A stretch of DNA of 64,000 bases from the NCBI GenBank assembly GCA_963565915.1, contig OY751489.1:2480001-2544000 (forward strand), read 5' to 3'. The notes below the pieces were generated by a model, which ran no database searches, was not told the origin of the DNA, and was given only the letters and a program-made list of their open reading frames with translations. The first letter of the stretch is position 1. The number at the start of each line of letters is the position of its first letter. The position numbers and the translations under genes are program-made. The DNA comes from Entoloma clypeatum (Eukaryota; Basidiomycota; Agaricomycetes; Agaricales; Entolomataceae). Shown piece after piece: positions 24,600 through 35,465 of the stretch.

Positions 24600-27234
24600 C
24601 TACATACGCATGAAGAACAAGCGGCGCAAAGCTCTGTCAAGCTGATAAGTCCTCGCACCAGGACGGGGGAGTCTGTTATAAACAAACACATTAGTATGCG
24701 CACCCGAATATTCGGCCGTGCGATACAAGAGCACTCCAACCTTGTGAGGTTGGCTGTTGGCGGCGCTGGGGGGTGTCTGCGCCCTACCCCCCAAAGAAGT
24801 GCCTGTGCAGTTCTTACCCTTCGATCGTGTTCGCTTGCCAGAGGGGGCTGCACCCCTTTGTACCCAGCACGCTACCACATGACTACCGCCAACAGTTGTG
24901 TTGGGCGTTGGACGATCCCTAAAGGCAAAGGCCCCTGGGTTGTCCATGATGAATTTCCCGAAGATGTCCCAGATGGGAGTGTTCCTCGAGAAGGTGGGCA
25001 TGTCTGGGGGCCTGGTGGGGTGGTGCAGACATTTGTAGAATACGTGGGCGAAGTCCTCGACGGACCCCGATCCACAGTCACATTGTTCAATTTTGTCGCC
25101 AATATTGAACCTATGTCTGTAGTGGCCAATTGGAGCGTGACTGGTGAGGCTGCGGACCATTTGTGCCGTGAGGGATTGGGAGTGGCCCATGTCCTTAAGC
25201 CAAGTGCTGCCCTTAAGGTGGGACAGCTTCATTCGTTTGGCCCGAGCGTGGTCTTGTCATCTGACGCACGATCTCGGGAATTGATAGTGACGGCCAACAT
25301 ACTTTGGGGACTGGTACAGGTTGTTCCACTCGCTGAGCATGTCATCGGTGAATTGCTTCGTGTTGAAGTCAAGGGATCTGGAGGCCGACTCGCCACATTC
25401 GATGCGAATCGAGGAGGCGAAGTCGTGCACTACACGGTGGGGTTCAAAGCCATGGTCCGAGCAATCAGGGACATGGTGGAAGAACACCTTAGATTTCAGA
25501 CCTGGTTCCTCAAACCAAGGGACCAGGTTGCTGATGATGGCGAGCGCAGTTGCCTGTGAGGAGTGGAGATCCGGGTCAGTGGCACGCCGGATGGCGTTGA
25601 CCGAGTCGGTAAAAATGTGGATTTCTTCCAGTTTGGAGAGACCCCCTAGCAGACTGACCAGGTTGGAGAACCCATGTCTGATGGCTAAGGTTTCAGTGTC
25701 ATCAGAGACTGCGAGGCCACCAGCCGCCCAGTCTTTGTTGATGGAGTATCCCATGTGCCAGGTTTCCCAAGCTGCAACAGCTTGATGGCCCGACATTAGG
25801 GAGGGAACGGCCGCGTCAGTGACAATGACGGTGGATTTGTTAGAGCAGATGTTGGCATCGAACACCTTGTTAAGGGTGATGAGGCGCAGCTTCCTGGCTT
25901 CGGCTCGCTCCTTAGCGGTTTTGCTGCGGATAAGAGTGATGTCGTGGATGATACGGTCAGGGAAGCGGTCTAGGACGCGTTTCCCTGGCTCGTTGTAATT
26001 GTTGAAGGGTGATAGGGGGACAGTCACGTTTGCACGGTATGCCCAGATATCGATGAGGGGGGATTTAAGATTATACATAAATTCTGGGGAGTACCATGGT
26101 CGTTTTGAGGGGTCTTCCTCATCGCATACCATGACTGTCATGTGTCGGGGTGCAAGAGAGTGCATACGGACACAGTTTCTGCAGGAGAGCTTCTTTAGGT
26201 ACAGGTGCACCGGGGGCAGACTGGCAAGGGATTCGACCGCCCCTGTGGGGGTGGTACAGAAGGTGCCCAGAATCCACAGGGCTGCGCGCCGCTGGACTCT
26301 GGAGATAGACTTGATGACTTCCTTGTTACGGGCACCATCAAAGTTCCATATATTAGCACCATACAGGGCGATCGGTAGGATACACGATCAGTATAGGGTG
26401 TGTTTGTGCTTGGGCGTAAGTCCTCGAACTGAGTTACCCAGTGATAGTAAGGCTCCCGTTGCAGAGAAGGCCTTAGTGGCATATCATTTAGCATGCTTAG
26501 TGAAGAGTAGCTTTCAATCAAAGAAGAAGCCCAGGTATCTCCAGAAGGTCTTGGGAACAAGAGGGGAGTCGCCGGTGAAGGGCGCGTATCCTAGGTCAAC
26601 CGGGGGGTTATTGTCACCATTCTTTCTGGAGAAATGGAACGCCTCTGACTTGGAGTGCTCAAGGACTAGCCCTAGGGCTGAGGTCAACTCAAACAGACAC
26701 TTGTATGCCTTTTTTAGTTTGGCAAGGTTTTCTTTCCATGTCTCAGATTGGACTATGATGGTTCCGTCATCCACATAAGAAATGAGGCTAGCCTGTGTCA
26801 GTTCAGCATGGAACACGTACATCAACGGGGCGAGATAGATGGATGATAGCACAGGAGACAGGGCAGAGCCCTGTCCTACGCCAATATCCACAGAGAAGAG
26901 GTCTGAGAGGTCATCCTCCCAGGCGTATTGGGTTTGCCTTCCTATTAAATAATTGGAGAAGAACTCCATGACAATGTCGGGGAATCCCATCCTATCTGAT
27001 ATGAGCGAGATAACCGAGTGGTTAAGAGAGGGGAAGTATTGTGCCAAATCGATGGCTACAACGCTCGTCTTGAGTTTCCTTGACCACGAATGAGGTGGGT
27101 GAGGAATTGTCCGGCGTCTTCAGTGGAGTTCTGTCAAACCCCTCCGAATTGACCTGGGTGTAGCAGTCCATAGCGGGTGAGTTCCCACTGCAGTCTGTTA
27201 GCTATAGCTTTCTCAAATAGTTTGCCCAGGGTGT
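24600..27234 (-). pseudogene. LINE reverse transcriptase, RNase H and C-terminal zinc finger, broken
   Basis: Continues the LINE ORF2 left of the chromovirus: LGKLFEKAIANRLQWELTRY, QYFPSLNHSVISLISDRMGF, GVGQGSALSPVLSSIYLAPL and the catalytic YVDDGT. Then an RNase H domain (VTDAA, ETLAIRHG, IFTDSVNAI) and a C-terminal CDCGSGSVEDFAHVFYKC finger. The frame is broken by TGA codons at 27134-27136, 26514-26516 and 26388-26390 and by a frameshift near 27085. Each TGA sits where an Arg codon is expected, consistent with CGA to TGA. The copy cannot make a working enzyme. Confidence 0.85.
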
Positions 27235-27668
27235 TGTAAGGGCGACCTTACGATCCAAGACTCAAACTCAGATACTTGCAAGGGAGATCCGAAGTTTAGA
27301 TTGAGCAGTCTAATAAGTAATACAACACATACCTTGCAAGGGAGATCCAAAGAGAAAGTTCTAAGGATTCCCCTGCAAGCTAGCTGCGATAAATAGTAAA
27401 ATGAGATATGAAATAAGAGATAAAACGAGACGCATGAATGATGAGCAATGATCGGGAGTAGCGATGAAGGATGAATGGAAACAAGATGAATGATAGTACC
27501 TGCGATCCGACGTGCGGAGTAGCGGATGGGGGCGGAGTCGTCGGATGCGGAGAGGCGGATAAGATGTCGGAGACAGCGGATACGATCGGAGGACGTCGGA
27601 GATGGTGGAATAGAAAGGAAAGGAGGAAAGTAAAGGAAAAGTGAAAAGTGAAAGTGGTTGCCCTTACA
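27235..27668 (-). repeat. 3' LTR of chromovirus copy 1
   Basis: 434 bp, no difference found from the 5' LTR by direct reading. TG...CA ends. Confidence 0.95.
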
Positions 27669-27679
27669 TCACCCCCCCT

Positions 27680-30600
27680 TCAAGGCACGGCGTCTCGATG
27701 TGTCAGGCGAAACGAGTCGAATATCGCGGCGGCGATCCGCTGCGGAGCTCCCAGATGACGTCGGTAGAAGTCGCGGACTAGGCGCGGAGCATGGACATTG
27801 TCTTCTGCTTCCCAGGAATTCTCTTCGTAGCCATATCCCTTCCATTTGACCAAGAATTGAAGCTTGCCTCGATGCAGTCGGCTGTCCAAGAGGTTTTCAA
27901 CATCGTACTCTAATTCTTCTCCGACTACCGTCGGAGGCGGAGGAGAGCGGACTTGGCGTCGGAAAGGGTCGTCGGGAACTAGTGAAAGTTTGACGACATG
28001 GAATACTGGGTGAACGCGGGACATGGAAGGGGGAAGGCGAAGTTCATAGGCATGTGTTCCGACAGGTCGGACCACTGGGAAAGGGCCTACATATCGATGT
28101 GCAAGCTTTTTTGTGGGTCGGGTGGTTTTGAGGTCTGATGAGTCTAAAAAGACCTTGTCCCCCGGGCGGAATGTCAGAGTGGTGCTCCGATGCTGGTTGT
28201 AGTATCGCGCCATGTCATCTTTTGCCTTTGTCAGTGCTGCGCGAGCCTCCTCTAGAGCGGACTTCATCCGCTGGCTGAAATCCGCTACCACCTCGATTTC
28301 CGTCCGCTTCTCGCGAGGTTCGAATCCCATGCGCGGATGGCGGCCGGTGTCAATGTAGAACGGAGTTTGACGTGTCGATGCGTGAACATGGTTGTTGTAT
28401 GCAAATTCAGCCATCGGAAGCCATTCGTCCCAATCGTCTTGACGTTCATTGACGAATAGGCGAAGGTATTGTTCTAATCCTTGATTGACCCGCTCTGTCT
28501 GTCCATCCGACTGCGGATGGTAGGCTGTTGAGGCAGCAACCTTAATGTTAAGCAGCCTGTATAGTTCGCGCGTGAACTTGGCAACAAACTGTGGTCCTCG
28601 GTCGGAGACAATGGCCTCCGGTAGTCCATGGAGTTTCCAGACATTTTGAACATAGGAGCGTGCAGTCCCAAGTGCAGAGATGTCGGAGTGCATCGGGATG
28701 AAGTGTCCCCGCTTCCCTACTGAGTCCACTACGACCATGATAGCGTCGTAGCCATGGGCTTCTGGTAGTTCAGTAATGAAGTCAACACTGGTTACTTGCC
28801 ATCGCTCTGTGGGGACCGGTAGCGGATTGAGCTCTCCGGAGGGCGGAGTGTGTCGGACCTTGGTGCGGAGGCAAGGGTCACATGTCTTGCAATATTGACC
28901 TATTAAACAAGACATGTGCGGCCACCAGTAATTGCGCGACACCAGTTCCAAGGTTTTCCACCGTCCAGGATGTCCGGCCACCGGAGTGTCATGGTGTTGT
29001 GTGAGGATCCGATGACGCAGTTGGGGATTGTTAGGAACATAGATACGATCCCTGAAGTAGAGCAAACCTTCCGCTTGCCTCCACTCCGCACTACGGACGG
29101 ATCCCGCTCCGACGGTCGGAAGGGATTTGACAACCTCCGCCACATTATCTTCCAGTAACCCCTCTCGGATTCCCTGTCGGACCTGGCGGAGGACGTCGCG
29201 TTCTTCCCCTTGAACAGTTACCCCCCGCATTGCTCGCACTGCAAACAATTCTGGTCGCAGAAGGATGATGTTTTCGTTGTCCCGCGATCCGTCTCCGTGG
29301 TCCGCTCGTCGGGACAAAGCGTCGGACTTGCCCATTGACTTGCCAGGTCGATGGTGCATTTTGAAATCGAAACGAGCGAGGTATAAGGACCATCTAGCCT
29401 GTCGTCGATTTAGTTTTTGAGCTGTCATGAAATACTCAAGATTTTTGTGGTCCGTCCAAATCTCCACTGTCTTCTCCGCTCCTTCAAGGAAGTGCCTCCA
29501 CTCCTCCAATGCGCGGACCACTGCCAACATCTCCTTGTTGTAGATCTCGTAGTTGCGTTCCACCGGACTAAGGCTTTTGGAATAGAATGCGACAGGGTGC
29601 CACTTACCGTCCTCTGTTGGTTGGGACAGTACTGCTCCGGTTGCAAAGTCCGAGCTATCTGCTTCTATCCGCCACTTCTTTCCATGATCAGCTAAGACCA
29701 GGATCGGAGCGGATGTAATCCTCCGCTTCAACTCCGCAAATGCGGACACTTCTCCCTCCTTCCAAGACCAGAGGTGCCCTTTCTTTGTGAGCTCGAAAAG
29801 AGGGCGCGCGATGTCCGAAAACCCTTCAATAAAACGGCGATAGAAGTTAGTGAATCCTAGAAAGGACTGTACTTCTCGGACGTTTATCGGAGCAGGCCAC
29901 TCCGCGACCCCCGCTACCTTCACCGGATCCATCTCTACGTGTCCTTGTTCAATAATAAGGCCTAGGTATTCAATGCGCGTTTGTTCAAACTCGCATTTCT
30001 CTGGTTTTAGATAGAGTTTGTGTTCGCGAAGTCGTTCCAGTACGATCCGTGTGACTCTCCGATGCTCCGCAAGGGTCTCCGTGAAGATGAGTATGTCGTC
30101 GAGGTAAACACAGACTACACCTTCAGTGATAAGGTCCTGAAAGATTTCGTTCATCATAGTCTGGAATGTGGATGGACTATTAGTGAGGCCGAAGAACATC
30201 ACCAATGGTTCATAGAGTCCGCGATTGGTCCGAAAAGCAGCCTTCCACTCGTCTCCGGGTTTTATCCGCACATTGTTGTAGCCCCAGCGGATGTCGAGCT
30301 TGGTGAAGTATTGAGCGCGTTGAAGTTTATTGATCAGTTCGGATATGAGCGGAAGCGGATACTTGTTTTTGATAGTTTTGGAGTTGAGTGACCGGTAGTC
30401 TTGTACAAGACGAAGGGAGCCATCCTTCTTCTTGATGTAAAATACCGGAGATGCCATCGGAGACTTGGAAGGGCGGATTCGACCAGTTGCAAGGTTTTCC
30501 TCCAAAAACGCGTCGAGTTCCTTCTGTTCATTCGGAGCAAGTGGATATACCTTACAACCCGCCGGAGAGGCGTCCGGAACAAGTTCAATGGCGTGGTCCC

Positions 30601-31747
30601 AAGTCCGCTCTTCCGGTAAGGTGTCAAAAGAGGTCTTTGAGAATACGTCTTCGAAGTCAAACAAGTGGTCTGGTACAGAGTCGCGGAAAGATTTAGGTTT
30701 TTGGTTACTGAGGAAGGCCTCCGATAGACGTTGTGAGATATTGGATGAAGCACGGATGAACTCCGCCTCCGCAGGTACTGTTCCGACAAAAAGGCGGTCT
30801 CCCTCCTCAAACTCATCCTCTTCCTCCTCATTATCCGCTAACTCCTCCGCTTCCTCTCCTTCTGTGACATCCTCCACCCATGGGCCACGTGGAGCCTCCT
30901 CCTCTAGACCGGACGTCGGAGTGGAACCCATCCGACAGGCTCGGATGCGGACTTGTTCAAACTTCCGCTCCTTCCGCTCTTGGGCTGCCTCCTGGTGGCA
31001 TGTCCGACATCGTGCAGGACACCGGCTCATCTTCACTTCCCCTGATGTCCAATCTACCTCGGGGTTGTGTTCCTTGAGCCAAGTGAAGCCTAACATGATT
31101 TCTTGTTTTCCCAAACTTGTGACTGCAAGCTGGGTCCGTTCTGAGTGATCCCGGTAGTGGAGCACTACATCCAACACCTCCGTTATTGCTCCGGCCTCGT
31201 TTGGAGTTCCGTTGATGTTGTATACCGGAATTGCGCGTTGTAGTTTTCGAGTAGAGAGTCGATGTTTCTCGACCAGAGTGCGTTCAATAAACGACCCTGT
31301 TGCCCCGCTGTCGAGTAAGGCCTTTTGTGATAGTGTGTCTTTGGTGTCGGTAGTTTCAAGAACTATGTCTAGTTCAATAGAATTGTCGGAGTGAGCGGAG
31401 GCGAGGACATATTGTTTTGGAAGCCGACACTCCCATTTAGAGAGGCGAAGGCGGATGGGATTTGCGGAGTTGGGTGCGACTATGGGATCGTTTGCAGGCT
31501 TAGAGATGGAGGGTATAGGATCATATTGTTCCATAAATAAGGCAGCATAACGATTTTTAGCAGACAACGAGGGCGCACTGTTCACTCGCTGTGGGGAGGA
31601 AAATCCTCCTGTCCTCCCTCCGACTCCGCAGACTCCGTGGGCGGAACGGAGTTGCCTTCCGCTGCGTCCTTGACCACGAGTTGTTCCATAACAAACTTGT
31701 CCTGCTCCTCCGTTGTCATGAAGCGAACGTCGAAGCGAAGGGGGCAT
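27680..31747 (-). CDS. chromovirus Pol polyprotein (protease, RT, RNase H, integrase, chromodomain)
   Basis: Open frame of 1355 codons overlapping gag by about 165 bases in another frame, so expression needs a frameshift or re-initiation. Protease: LLDSGATGSFI. RT: the catalytic YLDDILIF block and MFFGLTNSPSTFQ. RNase H: IEADSSDFATGAVLSQ, then the WTDHKNLEYF region. Integrase: the HHCC zinc region ending CKTCDPCLRTK and the core with VDFITELP, IVSDRGPQFVAKF and STAYHPQSDGQTER. C-terminus: a chromodomain, LLDSRLHRGKLQFLVKWKGY then ENSWE. All catalytic residues I can check are present, so Pol looks functional. Confidence 0.93.
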   Translation of the reverse strand: MPPSLRRSLHDNGGAGQVCYGTTRGQGRSGRQLRSAHGVCGVGGRTGGFSSPQRVNSAPSLSAKNRYAALFMEQYDPIPSISKPANDPIVAPNSANPIRLRLSKWECRLPKQYVLASAHSDNSIELDIVLETTDTKDTLSQKALLDSGATGSFIERTLVEKHRLSTRKLQRAIPVYNINGTPNEAGAITEVLDVVLHYRDHSERTQLAVTSLGKQEIMLGFTWLKEHNPEVDWTSGEVKMSRCPARCRTCHQEAAQERKERKFEQVRIRACRMGSTPTSGLEEEAPRGPWVEDVTEGEEAEELADNEEEEDEFEEGDRLFVGTVPAEAEFIRASSNISQRLSEAFLSNQKPKSFRDSVPDHLFDFEDVFSKTSFDTLPEERTWDHAIELVPDASPAGCKVYPLAPNEQKELDAFLEENLATGRIRPSKSPMASPVFYIKKKDGSLRLVQDYRSLNSKTIKNKYPLPLISELINKLQRAQYFTKLDIRWGYNNVRIKPGDEWKAAFRTNRGLYEPLVMFFGLTNSPSTFQTMMNEIFQDLITEGVVCVYLDDILIFTETLAEHRRVTRIVLERLREHKLYLKPEKCEFEQTRIEYLGLIIEQGHVEMDPVKVAGVAEWPAPINVREVQSFLGFTNFYRRFIEGFSDIARPLFELTKKGHLWSWKEGEVSAFAELKRRITSAPILVLADHGKKWRIEADSSDFATGAVLSQPTEDGKWHPVAFYSKSLSPVERNYEIYNKEMLAVVRALEEWRHFLEGAEKTVEIWTDHKNLEYFMTAQKLNRRQARWSLYLARFDFKMHHRPGKSMGKSDALSRRADHGDGSRDNENIILLRPELFAVRAMRGVTVQGEERDVLRQVRQGIREGLLEDNVAEVVKSLPTVGAGSVRSAEWRQAEGLLYFRDRIYVPNNPQLRHRILTQHHDTPVAGHPGRWKTLELVSRNYWWPHMSCLIGQYCKTCDPCLRTKVRHTPPSGELNPLPVPTERWQVTSVDFITELPEAHGYDAIMVVVDSVGKRGHFIPMHSDISALGTARSYVQNVWKLHGLPEAIVSDRGPQFVAKFTRELYRLLNIKVAASTAYHPQSDGQTERVNQGLEQYLRLFVNERQDDWDEWLPMAEFAYNNHVHASTRQTPFYIDTGRHPRMGFEPREKRTEIEVVADFSQRMKSALEEARAALTKAKDDMARYYNQHRSTTLTFRPGDKVFLDSSDLKTTRPTKKLAHRYVGPFPVVRPVGTHAYELRLPPSMSRVHPVFHVVKLSLVPDDPFRRQVRSPPPPTVVGEELEYDVENLLDSRLHRGKLQFLVKWKGYGYEENSWEAEDNVHAPRLVRDFYRRHLGAPQRIAAAIFDSFRLTHRDAVP

Positions 31748-32742
31748 TCACGACTAAAGTGACCCGTTTTGTTACATCTGAAGCATGCATTGGCATTCTT
31801 GCCTTTGACGCGTGAAGTATCAATGTCCATTGCATTGGGGTCCCTTGTCGGCGGAGACGGAGCGGATGCGGATGCGAGCGGAGCTGTGCGTGGAGTGAAT
31901 GGAATGTAGGGGCGAGGGAATACTGAGGTGCCAGGTACTCTTGGTCCGACAACATTGCGGAAGGCGGAGGTACGGGTCGGAGCAGTGGCTTTGAAGGCTT
32001 TGTTGGCAATCCTATTGTCATCATTGACTCGTGCTGCAGAGTACCACTCATCGGGGTTGTCATCCGCAGGTCGTCCATGGGTCAGGGTGGCAATCTCGTT
32101 CTGAATGTCGGAACGGAGACCATGGCGGAATTTGAGTACGATGTTGGTATCCTCCTGGTAGCCCGCTTTGTCAATGTAGTCTTTGAACTCATCAATATAG
32201 GTCTCGACATCCCGTTGACCTTGATAATAGGATTCTCCTTCGAGGATCAGTCTCGCGTCCTGTTCCTCATTCTTCGGAGTGAACTCCGCTGTAAAGACTG
32301 CACGGAAGTCCACCCAAGTCCGATAAGGCGGAGCACCGGTCCTCCGCTCCTGTCAGATAATGCGATCCGCAAAGCGTGCTGCACGTCCACTCTTCATGAA
32401 AGATAAAGCCCAATAAATTTTAGCATGGTCATCTGCGAACTGTTCCGGAGCCAGCCCCATAAACAATTCACAGGAGTTTAGAAAGGTCTAGCCATTTGCG
32501 CGCAGTCCATCAAAGTCCGACGGATTGGCAGGTTTTGCTCGACGCATGCCCGGATTGGCCGGAGCGATCGGAGCAGGTATAATAGCGGGTGCGGGAGCAG
32601 GTGGGATAGGTGGCGGAGCTGGGGCAGGAATTGCGTTGAAGGCAAGGAGGAGTTGGTCAAGTTGAGTCGAGATATCAGCGAGAGTTTGACGTTGTTCCTG
32701 GAACTCGTGCTCGAGCTGTTCAAGGCGATTGGGGTCGTCCAT
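31582..32742 (-). pseudogene. chromovirus Gag, interrupted by two stop codons
   Basis: The ATG at 32742 begins MDDPNRLEQLEHEFQEQRQT, then a Pro/Ala-rich stretch. The capsid-like region continues through FLNSCELFM and VDFRAVFTAEFTP, and ends with a CCHC knuckle (CFRCNKTGHFSRECPL) and an acidic tail. Two in-frame stops break it: TAG at 32488-32490 and TGA at 32353-32355 (the latter where CGA would encode Arg). The downstream part (from about 32313) remains open. A copy with these stops would need Gag from elsewhere. Confidence 0.88.
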
Positions 32743-32891
32743 TACTATGCGCGGAGCAGAATCACCAGTTACGGAGAGGTAGTTAGAAGAACTGGAAGGG
32801 GTGTGAGATGTATCGGAGTCGGATGCAGACGAAGCTGCTCCGAAGCGCGGAATCGTGACAACGATGCAATCGGACCCGGTCCAATTAGAAG

Positions 32892-32901
32892 AGAACTTTC
32901 T
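32892..32901 (-). promoter_or_regulatory. predicted self-priming primer-binding site, copy 1
   Basis: Two bases inside the 5' LTR the minus strand reads AGAAAGTTCT. Its exact complement AGAACTTTCT lies in the LTR at 33022-33031. There is no TGG start as in tRNA-primed elements. This fits Tf1-type self-priming by the transcript's own 5' end. Confidence 0.6.
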
Positions 32902-32903
32902 AC

Positions 32904-33337
32904 TGTAAGGGCGACCTTACGATCCAAGACTCAAACTCAGATACTTGCAAGGGAGATCCGAAGTTTAGATTGAGCAGTCTAATAAGTAATACAACACATA
33001 CCTTGCAAGGGAGATCCAAAGAGAAAGTTCTAAGGATTCCCCTGCAAGCTAGCTGCGATAAATAGTAAAATGAGATATGAAATAAGAGATAAAACGAGAC
33101 GCATGAATGATGAGCAATGATCGGGAGTAGCGATGAAGGATGAATGGAAACAAGATGAATGATAGTACCTGCGATCCGACGTGCGGAGTAGCGGATGGGG
33201 GCGGAGTCGTCGGATGCGGAGAGGCGGATAAGATGTCGGAGACAGCGGATACGATCGGAGGACGTCGGAGATGGTGGAATAGAAAGGAAAGGAGGAAAGT
33301 AAAGGAAAAGTGAAAAGTGAAAGTGGTTGCCCTTACA
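32904..33337 (-). repeat. 5' LTR of chromovirus copy 1
   Basis: 434 bp. The predicted transcript start is near 33031, where the minus strand reads CCTTAGAACTTTCT. Confidence 0.95.
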
Positions 33338-33339
33338 GG

Positions 33340-34165
33340 TGTTTAGGAGCACTTCGGAAATAATAGCCTCAGGAGAGGCATTCTTTCGTGGGCCGACCCA
33401 GGAGGTAAGGTCCCAGGGACGCTTGTTTTTGTTGGAAACTTCGTCAATTTTTTTGTCAAAGAAGTTCCGTTTAGCAGTGCGAATGATTTTGTGCATATCG
33501 CGCCAGTCTTGGTCTGTCTTACCCGAGTTGGAATAGGTGCGCCACCCGGCCTTGCAGTCCTTATCCCACCAGCCCTTCGACTGGAACGAGTCCCGGGGAG
33601 AGCGAGAGAATTCGGTCCACTCGGCCATGATGAGCTCCTGTACCTTCTGGGTAATACTAGTGATGTCCTCCCTAGAGGTCATAGCCGGAATAGGGATGGA
33701 GGCAATGGATTCCATGAGTGCCGACAGGAAGTGAGTTTCCTCCTCCGAGTCTGGTACTATACGGTAGTGTTCCTTCGCGTTAATGAGGGGGGATCTGAGA
33801 AGGGTGATAATCGAACGGTGGTCCGACTCGTCTGGGCTCCCAAGTTTGATGACCGAGTCTTTGTCCATGTTAGGGATGAAGACCAGGTCAATAATGGACG
33901 GGGCATTGTTGTTCTTAGGGAAGTGGGTGAACCCAGTCCTATGATGAACAAGACCATGAGCAAATGCGAAGTCTGAGAGGAGAGACACATTGTGGTTGTG
34001 GCGCATCACTTCAGGGTCCCATAGCAGCGAGGGGCAATTAAAATCACCGCCTAAGTACCAAATGGGAGGGAGGGATGTTCCAAGGGTGGCAAGGATGCGG
34101 ATGGCCGTGCCCTGCAAATCCGAGTAGGCATTGATTAGGTTGATCTGGCCCTCGGGGACAGACAA
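33340..34165 (-). pseudogene. LINE endonuclease domain (N-terminally truncated)
   Basis: AP-endonuclease-like domain of the LINE ORF2. Visible motifs are IWYLGGDFNCPSLLWDP, SIIDLVFIP and SDHRSI (the catalytic SDH). The N-terminal catalytic Asn/Glu strands are missing because the element is 5'-truncated. The linker towards the reverse transcriptase ends at VLLNT, where the chromovirus has inserted. Confidence 0.82.
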
Positions 34166-34247
34166 CGAAAGTAGGTGTGATACAATTGTGCTAAATTTTC
34201 AACACGACATACATAGAGTTCCAATAGCATTGCCTTCTCCTTGAACT

Positions 34248-35139
34248 ATGGCAACATCAATTCCTGAAGATATTTTCTCCAAGCTTCTCCCTGATTCTCC
34301 ACTCAATGTCATTGCTCTCCTCAAGTTTCCCACACCTCCAACCAAGCCTGCACCGACCATCAGATACAAGGCCAACTTATGGTCAACTGCCCTGGGTTTA
34401 TAGTTTTTATATTGGTCTAACTTCATATTACTCCTCTAGCGTATCTTAGTTCTGACCTATTTAAAGAGGACACTGCTCGCTACGTCTACAATCCCTCACA
34501 AGATAGCAGAATTGACCTCACAGGAATCCGGCATTGCAAAATATTTACCAAGGTTGCCAACTATCTCATCACCGGTATTACAGAAAAAGAAATCTATCAT
34601 GGACATAAGCCAGAGCTAACAGTGTGGAAGGGCAAAGCTCGAGGATTCAAACAACAGCTTGTGGCCAAGCTCGGGAGGTATGCTCGTGGCCAGTACCCTT
34701 ACAACCATACAATTGCCTCTCTGTTGCGTCAATGACAGCAATGACTCAAATATGGCAGTATCATCAAACTGAGAAAAAAGCATTCAAGTTTCGAGGAACA
34801 ACAAACTTACCATTATTATAGACAAGGAAAGGTCCAATCTGTCGGAAGTTGGTCTATTACAGTGACATAAAGAGCGCCGGAGGCAAGCCCTTGCACACTA
34901 ATGATGAAGACCACAATGATTCATGGCTAGACGAGACGCTGAGAGCGACAAGTTCCGGGGGAGAGTTTGGCCTTGATGCCGAGAGTGAGCCCTGGGTGAA
35001 TTTCAAATTGAGTTTCCTGGCACGAGTCTTGGCTGAGGAAGGCTCTGTTGAGGTTGCGCAAGGCGCCCTTGCCTCCACAGAGGTGCCAGTGGCTGCGGAG
35101 GATGGAGACGACAACGATTTTTTGGGGATCTTTAGTTAG
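34248..35139 (+). CDS. unrecognised multi-exon gene inside element X
   Basis: The ATG at 34248 (MATSIPEDIFSKLLPDSPLN) starts a frame to about 34395. Further coding-like pieces follow at about 34438-34680 (LSSDLFKEDTARYVYNPSQD and FTKVANYLITGITEKEIYHG) and 34849-35139, which ends acidic (DGDDNDFLGIFS). The reading style suggests spliced exons, but I cannot fix every junction. No motif is recognised, and it lacks hAT transposase signatures. It may be a host fragment captured by X. Confidence 0.4.
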
Positions 35140-35285
35140 AAAATGCCGTTTTGGGGTGCACGTGACCATAACATGACCGGTAAATTACCAGTAAAAAAAC
35201 TTGAAAAAACCCCTCTATGGTAGACTAGTCATGCGCTCGGTAATTTACACCCTCAAGGGGTTTTTTCCGCAACCCTACTCATGAG

Positions 35286-35416
35286 CGGCTGGCAAACTTG
35301 TCAATCACATGACTTTCAGACATCACGGAGAACAATGCAAACCTCTGCAACAACATGGTAAACCTATCCTAGGGCTTATTCTTTCCCTCTAAAATAGTCA
35401 TTTGATTCAATGTCAC
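35286..35416 (+). repeat. inner half of the left TIR of element E
   Basis: Inverted copy of about 41185-41317 plus 41858-41866. A 13-14-nt gap relative to the right arm lies near 35390. Confidence 0.88.
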
Positions 35417-35465
35417 CATCACCTCGTTTTCTACCCTTAGGGATATCATCAAAGCTTTTTTAAGC

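Larger units (their letters stand above)
27235..33337 (-). mobile_element. Ty3/gypsy chromovirus (copy 1), inserted in the LINE
   Basis: Two identical 434-bp LTRs (27235-27668 and 32904-33337, TGTAAGG...CCTTACA) and a 5-bp duplication GGTGT (27230-27234, 33338-33342). The minus-strand order is gag, protease, reverse transcriptase, RNase H, integrase, chromodomain. The polypurine tract is at 27669-27681 (minus GAAGGGGGGGTGA). The primer site at 32892-32901 matches the inside of the LTR. Identical LTRs mean a very recent insertion, younger than the LINE it split. Confidence 0.95.
24500..34175 (-). mobile_element. 5'-truncated LINE inside element X, itself split by a chromovirus
   Basis: The poly-T tract at 24500-24522 is the poly(A) tail of a minus-strand element. 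A 15-bp direct repeat TGTGATACAATTGTG lies at 24485-24499 and 34176-34190, a proper LINE target duplication. The element is about 3.6 kb without the nested 6.1 kb retrotransposon. Gene order on the minus strand is endonuclease, reverse transcriptase, RNase H and a C-terminal CCHC-type finger, as in I/Tad-like LINEs. ORF1 and the start of the endonuclease are missing. Confidence 0.88.
24369..35277. mobile_element. element X: hAT-like transposon inside the left arm of E
   Basis: Terminal inverted repeats TAGGGTTGCGGAAAAAACCC, with the reverse complement at the right end. It is flanked by an 8-bp duplication with one mismatch (CCCATGAG at 24361-24368, CTCATGAG at 35278-35285). The empty site is seen in the right arm of E, which reads CCCATGAGCGGCTGG without interruption. 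Subterminal GGTAAATTACC-like palindromes occur near both ends (24440, 35180, 35238). The 8-bp duplication and TAGGG ends fit the hAT superfamily. Without the nested LINE it is only about 1.2 kb and has no transposase, so it is non-autonomous. Confidence 0.82.

Noticed and set aside
24696..25559. Long plus-strand reading frame opposite the LINE RNase H
   Set aside because: Antisense shadow of the LINE ORF2, with no recognisable domain; the minus strand carries all conserved motifs.
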